Numbered from the stretch's first letter, positions 26,323 through 35,214 are shown. The stretch: 37,817 bases of DNA from Aquimarina litoralis (GCF_019295435.1 NZ_WEKL01000112.1:89161-126977), one strand, 5' to 3'. The notes: generated by a model not told the origin, from the sequence alone. Numbers and translations: made by a program.

Positions 26323-26733
26323 TTATTTTTTAAGTAAATCTCTAATTTCAGCAAGTAACTCTTCTTGAGTAGGACCTGCTGGTGCAGCCGGAGCTTCTTC
26401 TTTCTTTTTTTGGCTTTTTTCATATGCTTTAAGAACCATAAAAATACAAAAGCCAATAATTATGAAATCAATTACTGTTTGTACAAAATTTCCATAATTA
26501 ATTGTTACAGGAGCTATTGCCTCTCCTGCTTCATTAACCGAAGCTTCCGTAAGAGCAAACTTAAGTTCTGTAAAATTAACATCTCCCAATAATAATCCGA
26601 TAGGAGGCATTAATACATCATTTGTAAAAGATGTTACAATCTTTCCAAATGCTCCACCCACAATTACGGCAGTAGCAAGACTTACAATATCACCTTTCAT
26701 TAAGAAAGACTTAAAATCTTTGAAAAATCCCAT
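26323..26733 (-). CDS. mscL: Large-conductance mechanosensitive channel MscL
   Basis: 136 residues, the normal length. The N-terminal amphipathic helix MGFFKDFKSFLMKGDIVSLA leads into TM1 (AVIVGGAFGKIVTSFTNDVL), a periplasmic loop, TM2 (about residues 86-105) and a charged C-terminal bundle (KKKEEAPAAPAGPTQEELLAEIRDLLKK), all in the MscL order. It is a homopentameric inner-membrane emergency valve that opens on hypo-osmotic shock. Confidence 0.96.
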   Translation of the reverse strand: MGFFKDFKSFLMKGDIVSLATAVIVGGAFGKIVTSFTNDVLMPPIGLLLGDVNFTELKFALTEASVNEAGEAIAPVTINYGNFVQTVIDFIIIGFCIFMVLKAYEKSQKKKEEAPAAPAGPTQEELLAEIRDLLKK

Positions 26734-26833
26734 TTTATTTAATTTAGATAATTAGTATGCTACTAATTTAACAAAAATTAAGAAACAAATTAGAGATTGA
26801 TTATATGGTATAAAGGCTTTTTTTCGATGAATA

Positions 26834-27946
26834 TCAATTATTATCGATAACAATCCGTTTTACTCTTGGAGAAATGGCAGTAAGTAATTCATAAGAGATT
26901 GTTCCAGCATTTTCGGCAATGGATGCCGCTGTAGAAGTATTATCAAAAATAATTACTTCATCACCTTCTTTACAATCTATATCTGTAATGTCGATCATAA
27001 TCATATCCATACAAACATTCCCAACGATAAATGCTTTTTGTCCATTTACTGTAACGAAGCCCTTTTTGTTTCCGTAATGTCTTCCGATACCATCAGCATG
27101 GCCTAAAGGAATGGTTGCAGTTTTGGAGAAGCCTTCAGAAGTAAAAGCTCTATTATACCCTAAAGTTTCTCCTGGTTCTAGCATATGAATTTGAGATATG
27201 ACAGATTTTAAAGAAGCTACAGGTTTTAAGTGACGATCATAAACATCTTCATTTCCATAACCATACAACCCAATGCCTGTGCGTACCATCGTAAAATGAG
27301 CTTCAGGATAGTTTAATATTCCCGAAGTATTGCATTGATGTAATATTGGTTCATATCCAAGCTTATCAATAATTTCAGAAGCTGTTTTTTTAAAAGAATT
27401 GATTTGATTGATAGTAAATTCTTTTTCATCATGATCTTCGCTAGCCGCAAGATGAGAGAAGAGCGATTTTACTTTAATAGTTTCGGTAGCTTCTAATGTA
27501 TCCATAATATAGTCTACATCATTTTCCCAAAAACCTAATCTGTTTAATCCGGTATTAAATTTTATATGTACCGGATACTCTTTTTGATGTTCTGATTCGG
27601 CTATTTTTATAAATTCTTTTAAAATTCGTGGGCTATATATATTGGGTTCAAGATTGTGTGCTATTGCCAAAGAGAAATTTATGGGTTGTGGATGTAATAC
27701 TAGAATAGGTGTTTGTATTCCTGCTTCCCGCAAAGCAATACCCTCAGAGACATATGCCACTGCAAAATAATCAGCTCCGATTTTTTCGAGATGTTTCGCC
27801 ATTATAGTTGCGTCACTGCCATAACCAGCGGCTTTTACTACTGCTAATAGTTTGATATTTGGCTGTAGCTTACTTCTAAGATAATCATAGTTATGAGTAA
27901 GATGGGCCAGATTAATTTCAAGAATTGTTTCTTTTGCCTTACTCAT
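26834..27946 (-). CDS. alr: Alanine racemase
   Basis: 370 residues. The PLP-binding lysine is Lys38 in [11 protein letters not shown], in place of the more usual VKANAYGHG. The second-domain catalytic Tyr lies in [10 protein letters not shown], and the active-site segment [14 protein letters not shown] is conserved. It interconverts L- and D-alanine for peptidoglycan. Its start overlaps the end of tdk by 8 bases, so the two are co-transcribed and probably translationally coupled. Confidence 0.94.
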   Translation of the reverse strand: MSKAKETILEINLAHLTHNYDYLRSKLQPNIKLLAVVKAAGYGSDATIMAKHLEKIGADYFAVAYVSEGIALREAGIQTPILVLHPQPINFSLAIAHNLEPNIYSPRILKEFIKIAESEHQKEYPVHIKFNTGLNRLGFWENDVDYIMDTLEATETIKVKSLFSHLAASEDHDEKEFTINQINSFKKTASEIIDKLGYEPILHQCNTSGILNYPEAHFTMVRTGIGLYGYGNEDVYDRHLKPVASLKSVISQIHMLEPGETLGYNRAFTSEGFSKTATIPLGHADGIGRHYGNKKGFVTVNGQKAFIVGNVCMDMIMIDITDIDCKEGDEVIIFDNTSTAASIAENAGTISYELLTAISPRVKRIVIDNN

Positions 27947-28586
27947 CAGATTTTTCAGAATTTTTATTTAATTCTTTAGGATCGGTTACTTTGATTTCTT
28001 TTACTTTTTCCTTCAGCGAAGCTTTATAATATGCTGCACGACTTAATGGCTCATATTCATCTGTCTCTCCTAGCAATACGAGATCATCTTTTTTAGATTT
28101 TCTATAACTATACTGTGCAAGATTTCCGGTTCGAGTACAAACAGCATGTACTTTGGTCACATATTCCGCAGTAGCCATAAGAGCTGGCATAGGACCAAAT
28201 GGATTTCCTTTAAAATCCATATCGAGCCCTGCAACAATAACACGTACCCCTTTATTGGCAAGATCATTACAAACACTTACGATTTCATCATCAAAAAATT
28301 GAGCTTCATCTATACCAACCACATCGCATGTGTCTGCCAGAATCCTAATATTAGCAGCGGCAGGAACGGGAGTGGATCTAATTTCATTAGCATCATGAGA
28401 GACTACCATTTCATCATCATAGCGCACATCGATGGCAGGTTTAAAAATTTCTACTTTTTGTTTTGCAAATTGTGCACGTTTTAACCTACGAATCAATTCT
28501 TCGGTCTTACCCGAAAACATCGAACCGCAGATCACTTCTATCCATCCAAATTGCTCTTTATGATTTACCGTATTTTCGAGAAACAT
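27939..28586 (-). CDS. tdk: Thymidine kinase
   Basis: 215 residues of the type II (E. coli Tdk-like) family. P-loop GSMFSGKT at 21-28, catalytic Glu94 in GIDEAQFF, and the thymidine-binding lasso near SYRKSKKD. In the E. coli-type enzyme four residues bind structural zinc; here only Cys150 of the VCTRTG segment remains, the second Cys is Thr153, and the C-terminal CxxC/H part is replaced by YYKASLKE. The zinc site is therefore probably lost, perhaps a lineage-wide feature. It phosphorylates thymidine with ATP for nucleotide salvage. First gene of the tdk-alr unit. Confidence 0.93.
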   Translation of the reverse strand: MFLENTVNHKEQFGWIEVICGSMFSGKTEELIRRLKRAQFAKQKVEIFKPAIDVRYDDEMVVSHDANEIRSTPVPAAANIRILADTCDVVGIDEAQFFDDEIVSVCNDLANKGVRVIVAGLDMDFKGNPFGPMPALMATAEYVTKVHAVCTRTGNLAQYSYRKSKKDDLVLLGETDEYEPLSRAAYYKASLKEKVKEIKVTDPKELNKNSEKSDE

Positions 28587-28757
28587 TTTGTATTTTTCAG
28601 CATCGATTAAAAGAAACCCTACTCCTTAACAAAACCTAATGTATTATGAAATGAATATGATGTTAATTTTCATTTCTTTTTACAAAGAGGTATTGTTCTT
28701 AAGATGAGGTAAATTTATTAAAAAACAACAACTATAGCCCAAACGAATAAGAAAGTT

Positions 28758-29558
28758 ATGAAGAAGAAGTTGGAAGCAGAACTCATAAGTATTGCTCATC
28801 GGATATTACAGCTTAAAGATAGATCCACCTTGCCACAATTACAAGAAGAGGCTAGACAGTTATATGAAAAACTGAGTATTTTAAATTTTGCTGAATCTCA
28901 TTTTGCTGGCATACAACCGACTATAGGTCAGGTAACGAGTGCTTTAGAAGAAGAAAAAGTGTTAGAGATAGAGGAAGAAGTTGTAGAGAAAGTGAAGCCA
29001 AAGCCTATCATTAGCTTAGACGAAAATAAAGAAGTGGAAGAAGTTTCTGAAACCATGTTTAATCTTGGTAGTGAAACTATTGAAACTCCTAAAGAAGAAG
29101 TAGAAGAACAAAAACCGGAGATTATTATCGAAAAGATTAATGAAAAGGTCACTGAAGATCTTTTTGTTCCTGCTCCTAAATTTACAGAAGAAAATGTTTC
29201 TTTATCAGAACCAGTTTATGAAAAAAATGATAAAGAAGATATAGGATCTGTACCTCAAAGTATGCCAATTTTGGATAACTTAAATACTAAAGAAGACAAA
29301 CCTAAATCTTTAAACGATCAACTTAAAAGAGGAATTAATATAGGATTAAATGATCGTTTAGCTTTTATAAAACATTTGTTTGACGGAAGTTCTACGGATT
29401 ATAATCGTGTACTTTCTCAATTGAATACATTAAATAGTAAAAGCGGCGCAACTCAGTTTATAAAAAATATGGTGAAACCAGATTATAACAATTGGGAAGG
29501 TAAAAGTGAATACGAAGAACGATTTATGGAAATCGTTACGAATAAATATGAATTTTAA
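28758..29558 (+). CDS. Conserved flavobacterial protein, unknown function
   Basis: 266 residues with no signal peptide. An N-terminal helical segment (about 1-60) is followed by a long acidic, low-complexity linker rich in Glu, Val and Lys (about 70-190), then a compact conserved-looking C-terminal domain (about 195-266: LNDRLAFIKHLFDGSSTDYN...WEGKSEYEERFMEIV). That architecture, two small domains joined by a flexible acidic linker, suggests a cytoplasmic adaptor. I recall similar proteins in other Flavobacteriia but no function. It is the first gene of a forward run with doxX-like, rsmI and hopJ-like genes and is divergent from tdk. Confidence 0.75.
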   Translation: MKKKLEAELISIAHRILQLKDRSTLPQLQEEARQLYEKLSILNFAESHFAGIQPTIGQVTSALEEEKVLEIEEEVVEKVKPKPIISLDENKEVEEVSETMFNLGSETIETPKEEVEEQKPEIIIEKINEKVTEDLFVPAPKFTEENVSLSEPVYEKNDKEDIGSVPQSMPILDNLNTKEDKPKSLNDQLKRGINIGLNDRLAFIKHLFDGSSTDYNRVLSQLNTLNSKSGATQFIKNMVKPDYNNWEGKSEYEERFMEIVTNKYEF

Positions 29559-29613
29559 GTAAGGAATACTGCTTTTTCGAAACTAAGTTTCCTAACAATT
29601 AAAAGAGTTTATT

Positions 29614-29961
29614 ATGAAAATCGTTTACTGGATAGCTACCGTTGCTATGTGTGGAATTATGTTATTTTCTGCACAGATGTATTTTAGGAATACCGAGATG
29701 GTAAGAGGTTTTTTTGAGAACCTAGATTATCCTACATATTTAGTAATTCCATTAGCAATAGCGAAGATAGGTGGTATTATTGTTATTCTTACCAATAAAA
29801 TCAAATGGTTAAAAGAATGGGCGTATGCCGGATTCTTTTTTGATATGACTTTAGCTTTTACAGCTCATTATATGAAAGATGATGGGCAAGGTTTATTTGC
29901 TACTTTAGGATTAATTTTTCTGGTAATATCATATGCTACTGGTAAAAAAGTAAGACCTTAA
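29614..29961 (+). CDS. DoxX-like family membrane protein
   Basis: 115 residues with four membrane segments (about 4-24, 42-64, 72-90, 93-110). The pattern IPLAIAKIGGIIVILTNKIKWLKEWAYAGFFFD is that of the DoxX_2 (DoxX-like) family. The role is unknown; distinct from the DoxX protein at 21962-22333, which it resembles only in topology. It ends 5 bases before rsmI. Confidence 0.83.
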   Translation: MKIVYWIATVAMCGIMLFSAQMYFRNTEMVRGFFENLDYPTYLVIPLAIAKIGGIIVILTNKIKWLKEWAYAGFFFDMTLAFTAHYMKDDGQGLFATLGLIFLVISYATGKKVRP

Positions 29962-29966
29962 TATAA

Positions 29967-30638
29967 ATGTCGAAATTATATATAGTTCCAACACCAATTG
30001 GTAATCTGGAAGATATGACTTTTAGAGCAATCAAAGTGCTGAAAGAAGTTGATCTTATTCTTGCCGAAGATACACGTACGAGTGGCAAACTTTTAAAACA
30101 TTATGAAATTGTGACACCTATGCAAAGTCACCATATGCATAATGAACATAAAACGGTAGATAGTGTTATTAGAAGATTACAAAGTGGAAACTCCATTGCT
30201 TTAATAAGTGATGCTGGAACACCAGCAATTAGTGATCCAGGATTTTTACTAACAAGAGCTTGTGTAGAAAATGCTATTCCTGTGGAATGTTTGCCTGGAG
30301 CAACAGCATTTGTGCCAGCTTTGGTAAATAGCGGTTTGCCCAATGATAAGTTTGTGTTTGAAGGGTTTCTTCCGGTAAAAAAGGGGAGACAAACTCGATT
30401 ACAGTTATTGGCAGAAGAAACCAGAACCATGATATTTTACGAATCTCCGCATAAGCTTATAAAAACGCTTGGAAATTTTGTAACCTATTTTGGTGAGGAT
30501 CGAATGGTTTCGGTATCCAGAGAACTAAGCAAGCTTCATGAAGAAACGATAAGAGGAACAGTAAAAGAAGTATTATCACATTTCGAAACGAAAGCTCCGA
30601 AAGGAGAAATTGTTATTGTAATTGCAGGAAAAAAATAA
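29967..30638 (+). CDS. rsmI: 16S rRNA 2'-O-methyltransferase RsmI
   Basis: 223 residues of the tetrapyrrole-methylase fold. PTPIGNLEDMTFRAI (residues 8-22), AEDTRTSGKLL, ISDAGTPAISDPG and CLPGATAFVPAL are the four signatures of RsmI, which methylates the ribose of C1402 in 16S rRNA. It is somewhat shorter than the E. coli protein (286), lacking the C-terminal extension, which is common in Bacteroidota. It is 5 bases after the DoxX-like gene and 3 bases before the HopJ-family gene. Confidence 0.93.
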   Translation: MSKLYIVPTPIGNLEDMTFRAIKVLKEVDLILAEDTRTSGKLLKHYEIVTPMQSHHMHNEHKTVDSVIRRLQSGNSIALISDAGTPAISDPGFLLTRACVENAIPVECLPGATAFVPALVNSGLPNDKFVFEGFLPVKKGRQTRLQLLAEETRTMIFYESPHKLIKTLGNFVTYFGEDRMVSVSRELSKLHEETIRGTVKEVLSHFETKAPKGEIVIVIAGKK

Positions 30639-30641
30639 AAT

Positions 30642-30986
30642 ATGACTACTACAGAATTTATAGATAAACTTCGTCAAACTCCAGAAGAAATTATATTTGA
30701 AGAAACTATTAATGTAATTGACACTTATTATAGCTTTACACCAAGTTCATTTACTAATGGTGAAATCAATAATGAAGTGGGACAAAATTCAGGTTCTTGT
30801 AAATTGTTTTCATTCGCAAAATTGCAAAATCTTACACAAGAAGAGACCTTATACTGTTTTGGAGAACATTATAAAAATGTACTTCAAGATCCTAATGGAA
30901 GTAGTCATCAAAATATCCGTAATTTTATGAAAACGGGATGGGAGAAATTATCTTTTAAAGAGCAAGCATTAACGGAAAAGGTATAA
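30642..30986 (+). CDS. HopJ-type family protein
   Basis: 114 residues matching the small HopJ type III effector protein family in length and in the core EETINVIDTYYSFTPSSFTN...CFGEHYKNVL. The name comes from a Pseudomonas effector, but family members are common in bacteria without type III secretion, including marine Flavobacteriia, so no effector role is implied. No signal peptide, presumably cytoplasmic. It begins 3 bases after the rsmI stop and ends the forward cluster, 9 bases from a convergent gene. Confidence 0.85.
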   Translation: MTTTEFIDKLRQTPEEIIFEETINVIDTYYSFTPSSFTNGEINNEVGQNSGSCKLFSFAKLQNLTQEETLYCFGEHYKNVLQDPNGSSHQNIRNFMKTGWEKLSFKEQALTEKV

Positions 30987-30995
30987 CACTTTATA

Positions 30996-31340
30996 CTAAT
31001 TTCCTTTTTTGACATTCTTCTTAATTTCTTTTACAGTTTTTAGATCAGCGAAAGAAACCTTGGGAGCAGGCTTAAGCTCTAAAGAAAGATAAGGCTTAAA
31101 AATTGGCATCACCTTAGGTGTATCATCAATCAATGCATGTTTTATTTGTTCATCTAAGGCATAATCAGGGTTGTGAATTGGCATTTTTGAATCCTTTTCG
31201 GCTTTTTTAGAAATTGCGTCAGGAAAGGTTGTTTTCTTTGGAAAATTTGGTGTTTTTGTAACTTTTTCCTGCCCATACACACCAATAGTTAGAAAGCAAA
31301 CTAAAATAACAAACGTATATTTATGTAGAAGAGAACTCAT
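30996..31340 (-). CDS. Small secreted protein, unknown
   Basis: 114 residues with a signal peptide (MSSLLHKYTFVILVCFLTIGVYGQ) and a mature part of about 90 residues rich in Lys and Pro with no recognisable domain or Cys. It is divergent from the M50 metallopeptidase gene and convergent with the HopJ-family gene. It looks like a short periplasmic or secreted protein typical of the Flavobacteriaceae; no function can be offered. Confidence 0.65.
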   Translation of the reverse strand: MSSLLHKYTFVILVCFLTIGVYGQEKVTKTPNFPKKTTFPDAISKKAEKDSKMPIHNPDYALDEQIKHALIDDTPKVMPIFKPYLSLELKPAPKVSFADLKTVKEIKKNVKKGN

Positions 31341-31350
31341 AAGGAGTGAT

Positions 31351-31378
31351 TTTGTGAAATATAAAAGTACATATTTTG
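31351..31378 (+). promoter_or_regulatory. Possible promoter of the M50 peptidase gene
   Basis: TTTG at 31351-31354 and ATATTTTG at 31371-31378 (a near match to TAnnTTTG, keeping TTTG) are 16 bases apart. A transcript from here would begin about 25-30 bases before the proposed ATT start at 31413, consistent with that start. Confidence 0.35.
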
Positions 31379-31412
31379 GTTTATAATCTAAAGACTTTAA
31401 AAGAATTTAAAA

Positions 31413-32120
31413 ATTACAACTATCTCTAAACGTTTTGATTATACCATATTAATAGTAGCCGTAGTAGTAATCATACTATGGAAGTTTCCCTATTTTGGAT
31501 GGTTTCAGTATCCATTTATATTATTAGGTACTTGGTTTCATGAAATGGGACATGGTCTTACAGCGGTAATTTTAGGTGGTAGTTTTGAGCATTTAGAAAT
31601 ATATGAAAATGGTGGAGGTGTTGCTTATTATCATCTACAAGGAAGTTATTTGTCTCCCTCTTTGGGAAATGCATTGGTAGCTGCAGGCGGATTGTTAGGT
31701 CCTGCAATTGTTGGAGCATTGCTTATAGCCTCTGCAAAATCATCTAAAAGTTCAAAGATTGCTTTAAGAATTCTGATTGGACTTATTATACTTTCTTTAT
31801 TTGTATGGATTAGATCTGTTTGGGGAATAGCAGTAATGAGTGGTTTTGCAGTGTTTTTCTTCATTATCACTTTGTTCAAAAACAGAAAGTTAGAAGTAAT
31901 TACCATCATGTTCTTGGGATTACAATCGGTATTAGGAACCTATCTTCAATTAGATTATTTGTTTACAAAACAATTCGAAAGAGATGGTGCTATTCAAATC
32001 TCCGATACTCAAGCTATTGCAGAGAATACTATAGGCACCTATTGGATTTGGGCAATATTCATCATTCTAATAAGTATATATCTCCTTTGGAAGAGTTTCC
32101 AGTATTATTTTAAAAAGTAG
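31413..32120 (+). CDS. M50 family metallopeptidase with a non-ATG start
   Basis: Peptidase_M50B-like, about 235 residues, with roughly six membrane helices. The zinc motif HEMGH lies at residues 43-47 of the extended reading frame, and GGLLGPAIVGALL follows in the usual place. The only in-frame ATG upstream of the membrane region (31545) is the Met inside HEMGH itself, so starting there would delete the catalytic His and Glu. The frame is open back to a TAA at 31398-31400 and contains no ATG, GTG or TTG in between. It does encode a good N-terminus (TTISKRFDYTILIVAVVVII, first helix). ATT at 31413 is the best-placed start; ATC 31422 or ATA 31446 are alternatives. Substrate unknown. Confidence 0.75.
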   Translation: MTTISKRFDYTILIVAVVVIILWKFPYFGWFQYPFILLGTWFHEMGHGLTAVILGGSFEHLEIYENGGGVAYYHLQGSYLSPSLGNALVAAGGLLGPAIVGALLIASAKSSKSSKIALRILIGLIILSLFVWIRSVWGIAVMSGFAVFFFIITLFKNRKLEVITIMFLGLQSVLGTYLQLDYLFTKQFERDGAIQISDTQAIAENTIGTYWIWAIFIILISIYLLWKSFQYYFKK

Positions 32121-32251
32121 GAACTACTTTTACATTCTTATTTTCACTTATCCTCCAATATAAGCTCAGATTGAAAAATGAAATGCCACTTGTATTACCA
32201 CAATGTTCCAACCCGTGGTTTATACCTGTTTTTTGATGGTTATTACTTGTT

Positions 32252-32286
32252 AACACCTTCATTATTAGTACTACAGGTGTTTTTTG
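32252..32286 (+). terminator. Terminator after the M50 gene
   Basis: AACACCT (32252-32258) and AGGTGTT (32275-32281) form a 7-bp stem with a 16-base loop, followed by TTTTT. It separates the M50 gene from the signalling operon that starts at 32335. Confidence 0.7.
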
Positions 32287-32334
32287 CTTAGCTTTAAAGA
32301 ATAGACCAATTTAACGTAATAAATTTTCACACAA

Positions 32335-33114
32335 ATGGAACAAGCAATAGTAGAAGAACAGTTAATTACCAGAAAACAATCCGAAGATATCATTCGATGG
32401 GAGCAAGAAGAAGTGTTGTTGTTGGCCAGACATTTTCAACGATTAAATGTGATTGAGAAGTTCAAGAATAGTTTCTATACGCGAACTAATTTTTTTGAGA
32501 TGAAGGATGTAGATGTCAAAATATTGAATACTCTCAAAAAAATCACAAGGATTAGAATTTATATGAGTTTGGAAGAAGAAGACAAAAGTAAATTTACATT
32601 TTGCCCAATTATTCAAATAGCAATCGCGACAAGAGAAGAACCCTATTATTTTACACTCATTCCAGAATTTGATAAACCAAAAGTGTCTTTAGATAGGAGA
32701 AGAACAAGTATGAATCAAGGAGGAACGATAGTACCTGGTATTTTTAAAGAAATGATCTTACATAACTGGAATAGCATTGAAGATAACCTTATTGATGATC
32801 TATTTGTAGCAAAAGAAGAAACTACTGGATCTTTAGTACGCGTTAATTTTTTTGAAATAAATAGTGAAACAATCATAGAATTGTTTAACAATACATTTCA
32901 TGGAAATATTGAAAAGTTTATCATGTATCCAGGTGTCGATATGAATAAGTTTAGCGATCGAAGTATGATTTCGTTTACACCAGTTATAGGAATTACACCT
33001 AAAGAAAAGGTAAAAACAGAAATTATCTCCAGACATGGATTAGTAGAGTTTTCTGATGAAGAAGTTTTTATAGAATATTCTAGACCATGCCCTCCTACAT
33101 GTACAGAAGAATAA
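32335..33114 (+). CDS. Unknown cytoplasmic protein, first gene of a signalling operon
   Basis: 259 residues, no signal peptide or membrane segment. I recognise no domain. Visible features are a charged N-terminal helix (MEQAIVEEQLITRKQSED), a central alpha/beta-looking region, and a C-terminus ending SRPCPPTCTEE with a CPPTC pair that could bind metal or form a disulfide. It is followed 9 bases later by a seven-TM protein and then by a histidine kinase and response regulator, so it may feed into or report from that pathway. Function inferred only from position. Confidence 0.75.
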   Translation: MEQAIVEEQLITRKQSEDIIRWEQEEVLLLARHFQRLNVIEKFKNSFYTRTNFFEMKDVDVKILNTLKKITRIRIYMSLEEEDKSKFTFCPIIQIAIATREEPYYFTLIPEFDKPKVSLDRRRTSMNQGGTIVPGIFKEMILHNWNSIEDNLIDDLFVAKEETTGSLVRVNFFEINSETIIELFNNTFHGNIEKFIMYPGVDMNKFSDRSMISFTPVIGITPKEKVKTEIISRHGLVEFSDEEVFIEYSRPCPPTCTEE

Positions 33115-33123
33115 AAAAGTAGA

Positions 33124-33774
33124 ATGGACAAAGAGCTTTTTGATATTTTAAGTCTGGTGTCATCCTTTTTAGTAATAGTACCCTTACTACTATTTGTGAT
33201 CTATTATAAAAGGATGTGTAAGGTCCAGATAAAATTGGGGTATTTGTTAGTTGCAGTTTTTATTGTAGAAGTTATATCTAATATATTTTGGTATAAAAAA
33301 ATCAACAATTTACCGGTTTACCATTTTTATGCTATCATTGAGTTCTTATTAATACTGAATATATATAGATCGGTATTATCAACAATATTTCCTAAAAGGT
33401 TTTTTATTGTTTTGGGAATTGTGTTTACCTCATTTGCCATAGTAAACACCTTATTTTTTCAGAACGTATTTACATTCAATTCTAATGTGACTACTCTTTT
33501 AGGAGGCATTGTAATATTTCTATCATTGAGTTATTTCTATGCTTTATTGAAAGAGGTGACTTACAGTGCGTTAGAAACGAATCCGATGTTTTGGATCAAT
33601 TCTGGTTTTTTGATTTATTTTTCAAGTAACTTAATTCTGTTTTTTATAAATAATAGTTTATTTCAGGGCATAAATGAGGCTAGCCATAGTTTATGGGGAC
33701 TACATGCCATCATAAATATAGTACTAATGTTATTTTATATCATCGCATTATGGGTCAGTCCGAAGAAGCCATAA
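33124..33774 (+). CDS. Seven-transmembrane protein in a two-component operon
   Basis: 216 residues, nearly all membrane. Hydrophobic segments lie near residues 7-27, 37-57, 65-85, 92-112, 121-143, 153-173 and 189-210, which makes seven helices with short loops. It carries no catalytic or binding motif I recognise. It overlaps the start of the histidine kinase gene by 25 bases, so the two are translationally coupled. Since the kinase has only one membrane helix and no sensor domain, this protein is a natural candidate for the signal-receiving partner (inference). Confidence 0.8.
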   Translation: MDKELFDILSLVSSFLVIVPLLLFVIYYKRMCKVQIKLGYLLVAVFIVEVISNIFWYKKINNLPVYHFYAIIEFLLILNIYRSVLSTIFPKRFFIVLGIVFTSFAIVNTLFFQNVFTFNSNVTTLLGGIVIFLSLSYFYALLKEVTYSALETNPMFWINSGFLIYFSSNLILFFINNSLFQGINEASHSLWGLHAIINIVLMLFYIIALWVSPKKP

Positions 33775-34529
33775 CGCTTAAGATTATTATCATTGGAATG
33801 GTAGTGATTTTTCTTTTATCACTATCAGTAATTGTATTTTTTATTATTTATCAGCGAAGACTTTTAGCACAGCAAAAAAAACATCAAAAAGCAGAATCAG
33901 ATTACCAGAAAGAGCTATTAAAAACCTCCATTCAAAGTCAGGAAGAAGAACGTTCTAGAATTGCAAAAGAATTACATGATGATGTAGGAGCAATGCTAAC
34001 GACAACTAAGTTATATATCGGGCAAATTTCGTCAGAATTATCTCCTGATGAATTGTCAATGATTTCTGAAAAAATAAGTGGTTTTTTCGATGATATGATT
34101 CATAGTGTACGTAGTATCTCTAAAGATCTAAGACCTGTAGTACTGGAAAAATTAGGATTTACAGAAGCAATAGATAGTTTAGTACAAACAGTTCGAGATT
34201 CTGGAAAAATTAAAATTTCCTTTGTAAATAATACTACAGATTCTATTGCTAAAACCAAAGAATTAAATCTTTACAGGATTATCCAGGAATTGATTACCAA
34301 TACGCTGAAACATGCAGAAGCATCTAAGATTAAAATTGAGATGAAGAATCTAAATAAAATCCTGATTATCGTTTATGAAGATGACGGAAAAGGTCTCAAT
34401 CAAGAACAACTACAATATAGGAAAGGACTAGGTCTAAAGAATATTGAAAGCAGGTTATCGGTATTATCTGGATCTATCGATTTTTTAGAAAAAAAATCAG
34501 GAATGAAAGTAGAACTTAAAATTCCTTAA
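33750..34529 (+). CDS. Sensor histidine kinase, NarL/DegS type (HisKA_3)
   Basis: 259 residues. One membrane helix (about 11-33) is followed by a short coiled-coil and the HisKA_3 dimerisation domain with His76 in RIAKELHDDVGAML. The ATPase domain has N-box ELITNTLKHAEASK, G1 DDGKGL and G2 GLGLKNIESRL. No periplasmic sensor domain exists. The frame is open further upstream, but MGQSEEAITLK at 33750 gives the natural N-terminus; the extra codons read through the seven-TM gene. It phosphorylates the response regulator encoded 31 bases downstream. Confidence 0.92.
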   Translation: MGQSEEAITLKIIIIGMVVIFLLSLSVIVFFIIYQRRLLAQQKKHQKAESDYQKELLKTSIQSQEEERSRIAKELHDDVGAMLTTTKLYIGQISSELSPDELSMISEKISGFFDDMIHSVRSISKDLRPVVLEKLGFTEAIDSLVQTVRDSGKIKISFVNNTTDSIAKTKELNLYRIIQELITNTLKHAEASKIKIEMKNLNKILIIVYEDDGKGLNQEQLQYRKGLGLKNIESRLSVLSGSIDFLEKKSGMKVELKIP

Positions 34530-34560
34530 AAAGCACTCTTAACAACCTAAATTAAAACTC

Positions 34561-35214
34561 ATGGAAACCATTAAACTTGGGTTAGTAGATGACCATAATT
34601 TATTCCGAGAAGGCATCAAATCATTGATAGACAAAATGGATCATATAGATCTTGTTTTAGAAGCCGTTAGCGGAAAAGATTTGTTAACTAAATTAAATAA
34701 TACTGTTCCAGATGTTATTTTATTGGATCTAGAAATGGAAGAGATGAATGGTGTAGATGCTACTTTGAAAGTAAAAGAATTGTATCCAACTATAAAAGTA
34801 ATCATACTTACGATGCATAAAGAAGAACGAATGATATCGTATCTTATGGAAGTCGGAGCGAATGGGTATTTATTAAAAGATACGAATCGACAAGAGTTAG
34901 AGGATGCGATTCGATCGGTTTGTGATAAAGGATTTTATTTTAATCCTTTTGTTTCTCAGGCATTATTAAAAGGATTGAAGAACAAATCGATAAAACCACC
35001 AATTATAGGGAAAGATTATCACCTAACCTCTAGAGAATTGGAAGTTTTAGAACTAGTAACGAAAGAATTTACAACTGCAGAAATTGCGGAAGAATTATTT
35101 TTAAGCGTTCGTACGATTGAAGGACATCGAAAAAACCTAATGACTAAACTAGAAGTAAAAAATACTGCAGGATTGATCATTAAAGCAGTAAAAGAGAAGA
35201 TCATTTCCGTATAG
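34561..35214 (+). CDS. NarL/LuxR-family response regulator
   Basis: 217 residues. The receiver domain has the acidic pair D10-D11 (VDDHNLF), phosphorylation site Asp56 (VILLDLEM) and the conserved Lys in YLLKDTN. The C-terminal LuxR helix-turn-helix is LTSRELEVLELVTKEFT...SVRTIEGHRKNLMTKL. It is the cognate partner of the upstream kinase and closes the four-gene operon before a hairpin terminator. Confidence 0.95.
   Translation: METIKLGLVDDHNLFREGIKSLIDKMDHIDLVLEAVSGKDLLTKLNNTVPDVILLDLEMEEMNGVDATLKVKELYPTIKVIILTMHKEERMISYLMEVGANGYLLKDTNRQELEDAIRSVCDKGFYFNPFVSQALLKGLKNKSIKPPIIGKDYHLTSRELEVLELVTKEFTTAEIAEELFLSVRTIEGHRKNLMTKLEVKNTAGLIIKAVKEKIISV

Noticed and set aside
30642-30986. Type III secretion effector because of the HopJ name
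   Set aside because: There is no secretion or chaperone gene nearby and the family occurs widely outside pathogens.
32178-32291. 37-codon plus-strand ORF after the M50 gene
   Set aside because: It runs through the terminator hairpin of the M50 gene and its product has no membrane or signal pattern; probably chance.
33693-33749. 19-residue extension of the histidine kinase
   Set aside because: It lies inside the seven-TM gene in another frame, and the product before MGQSEEA looks random.
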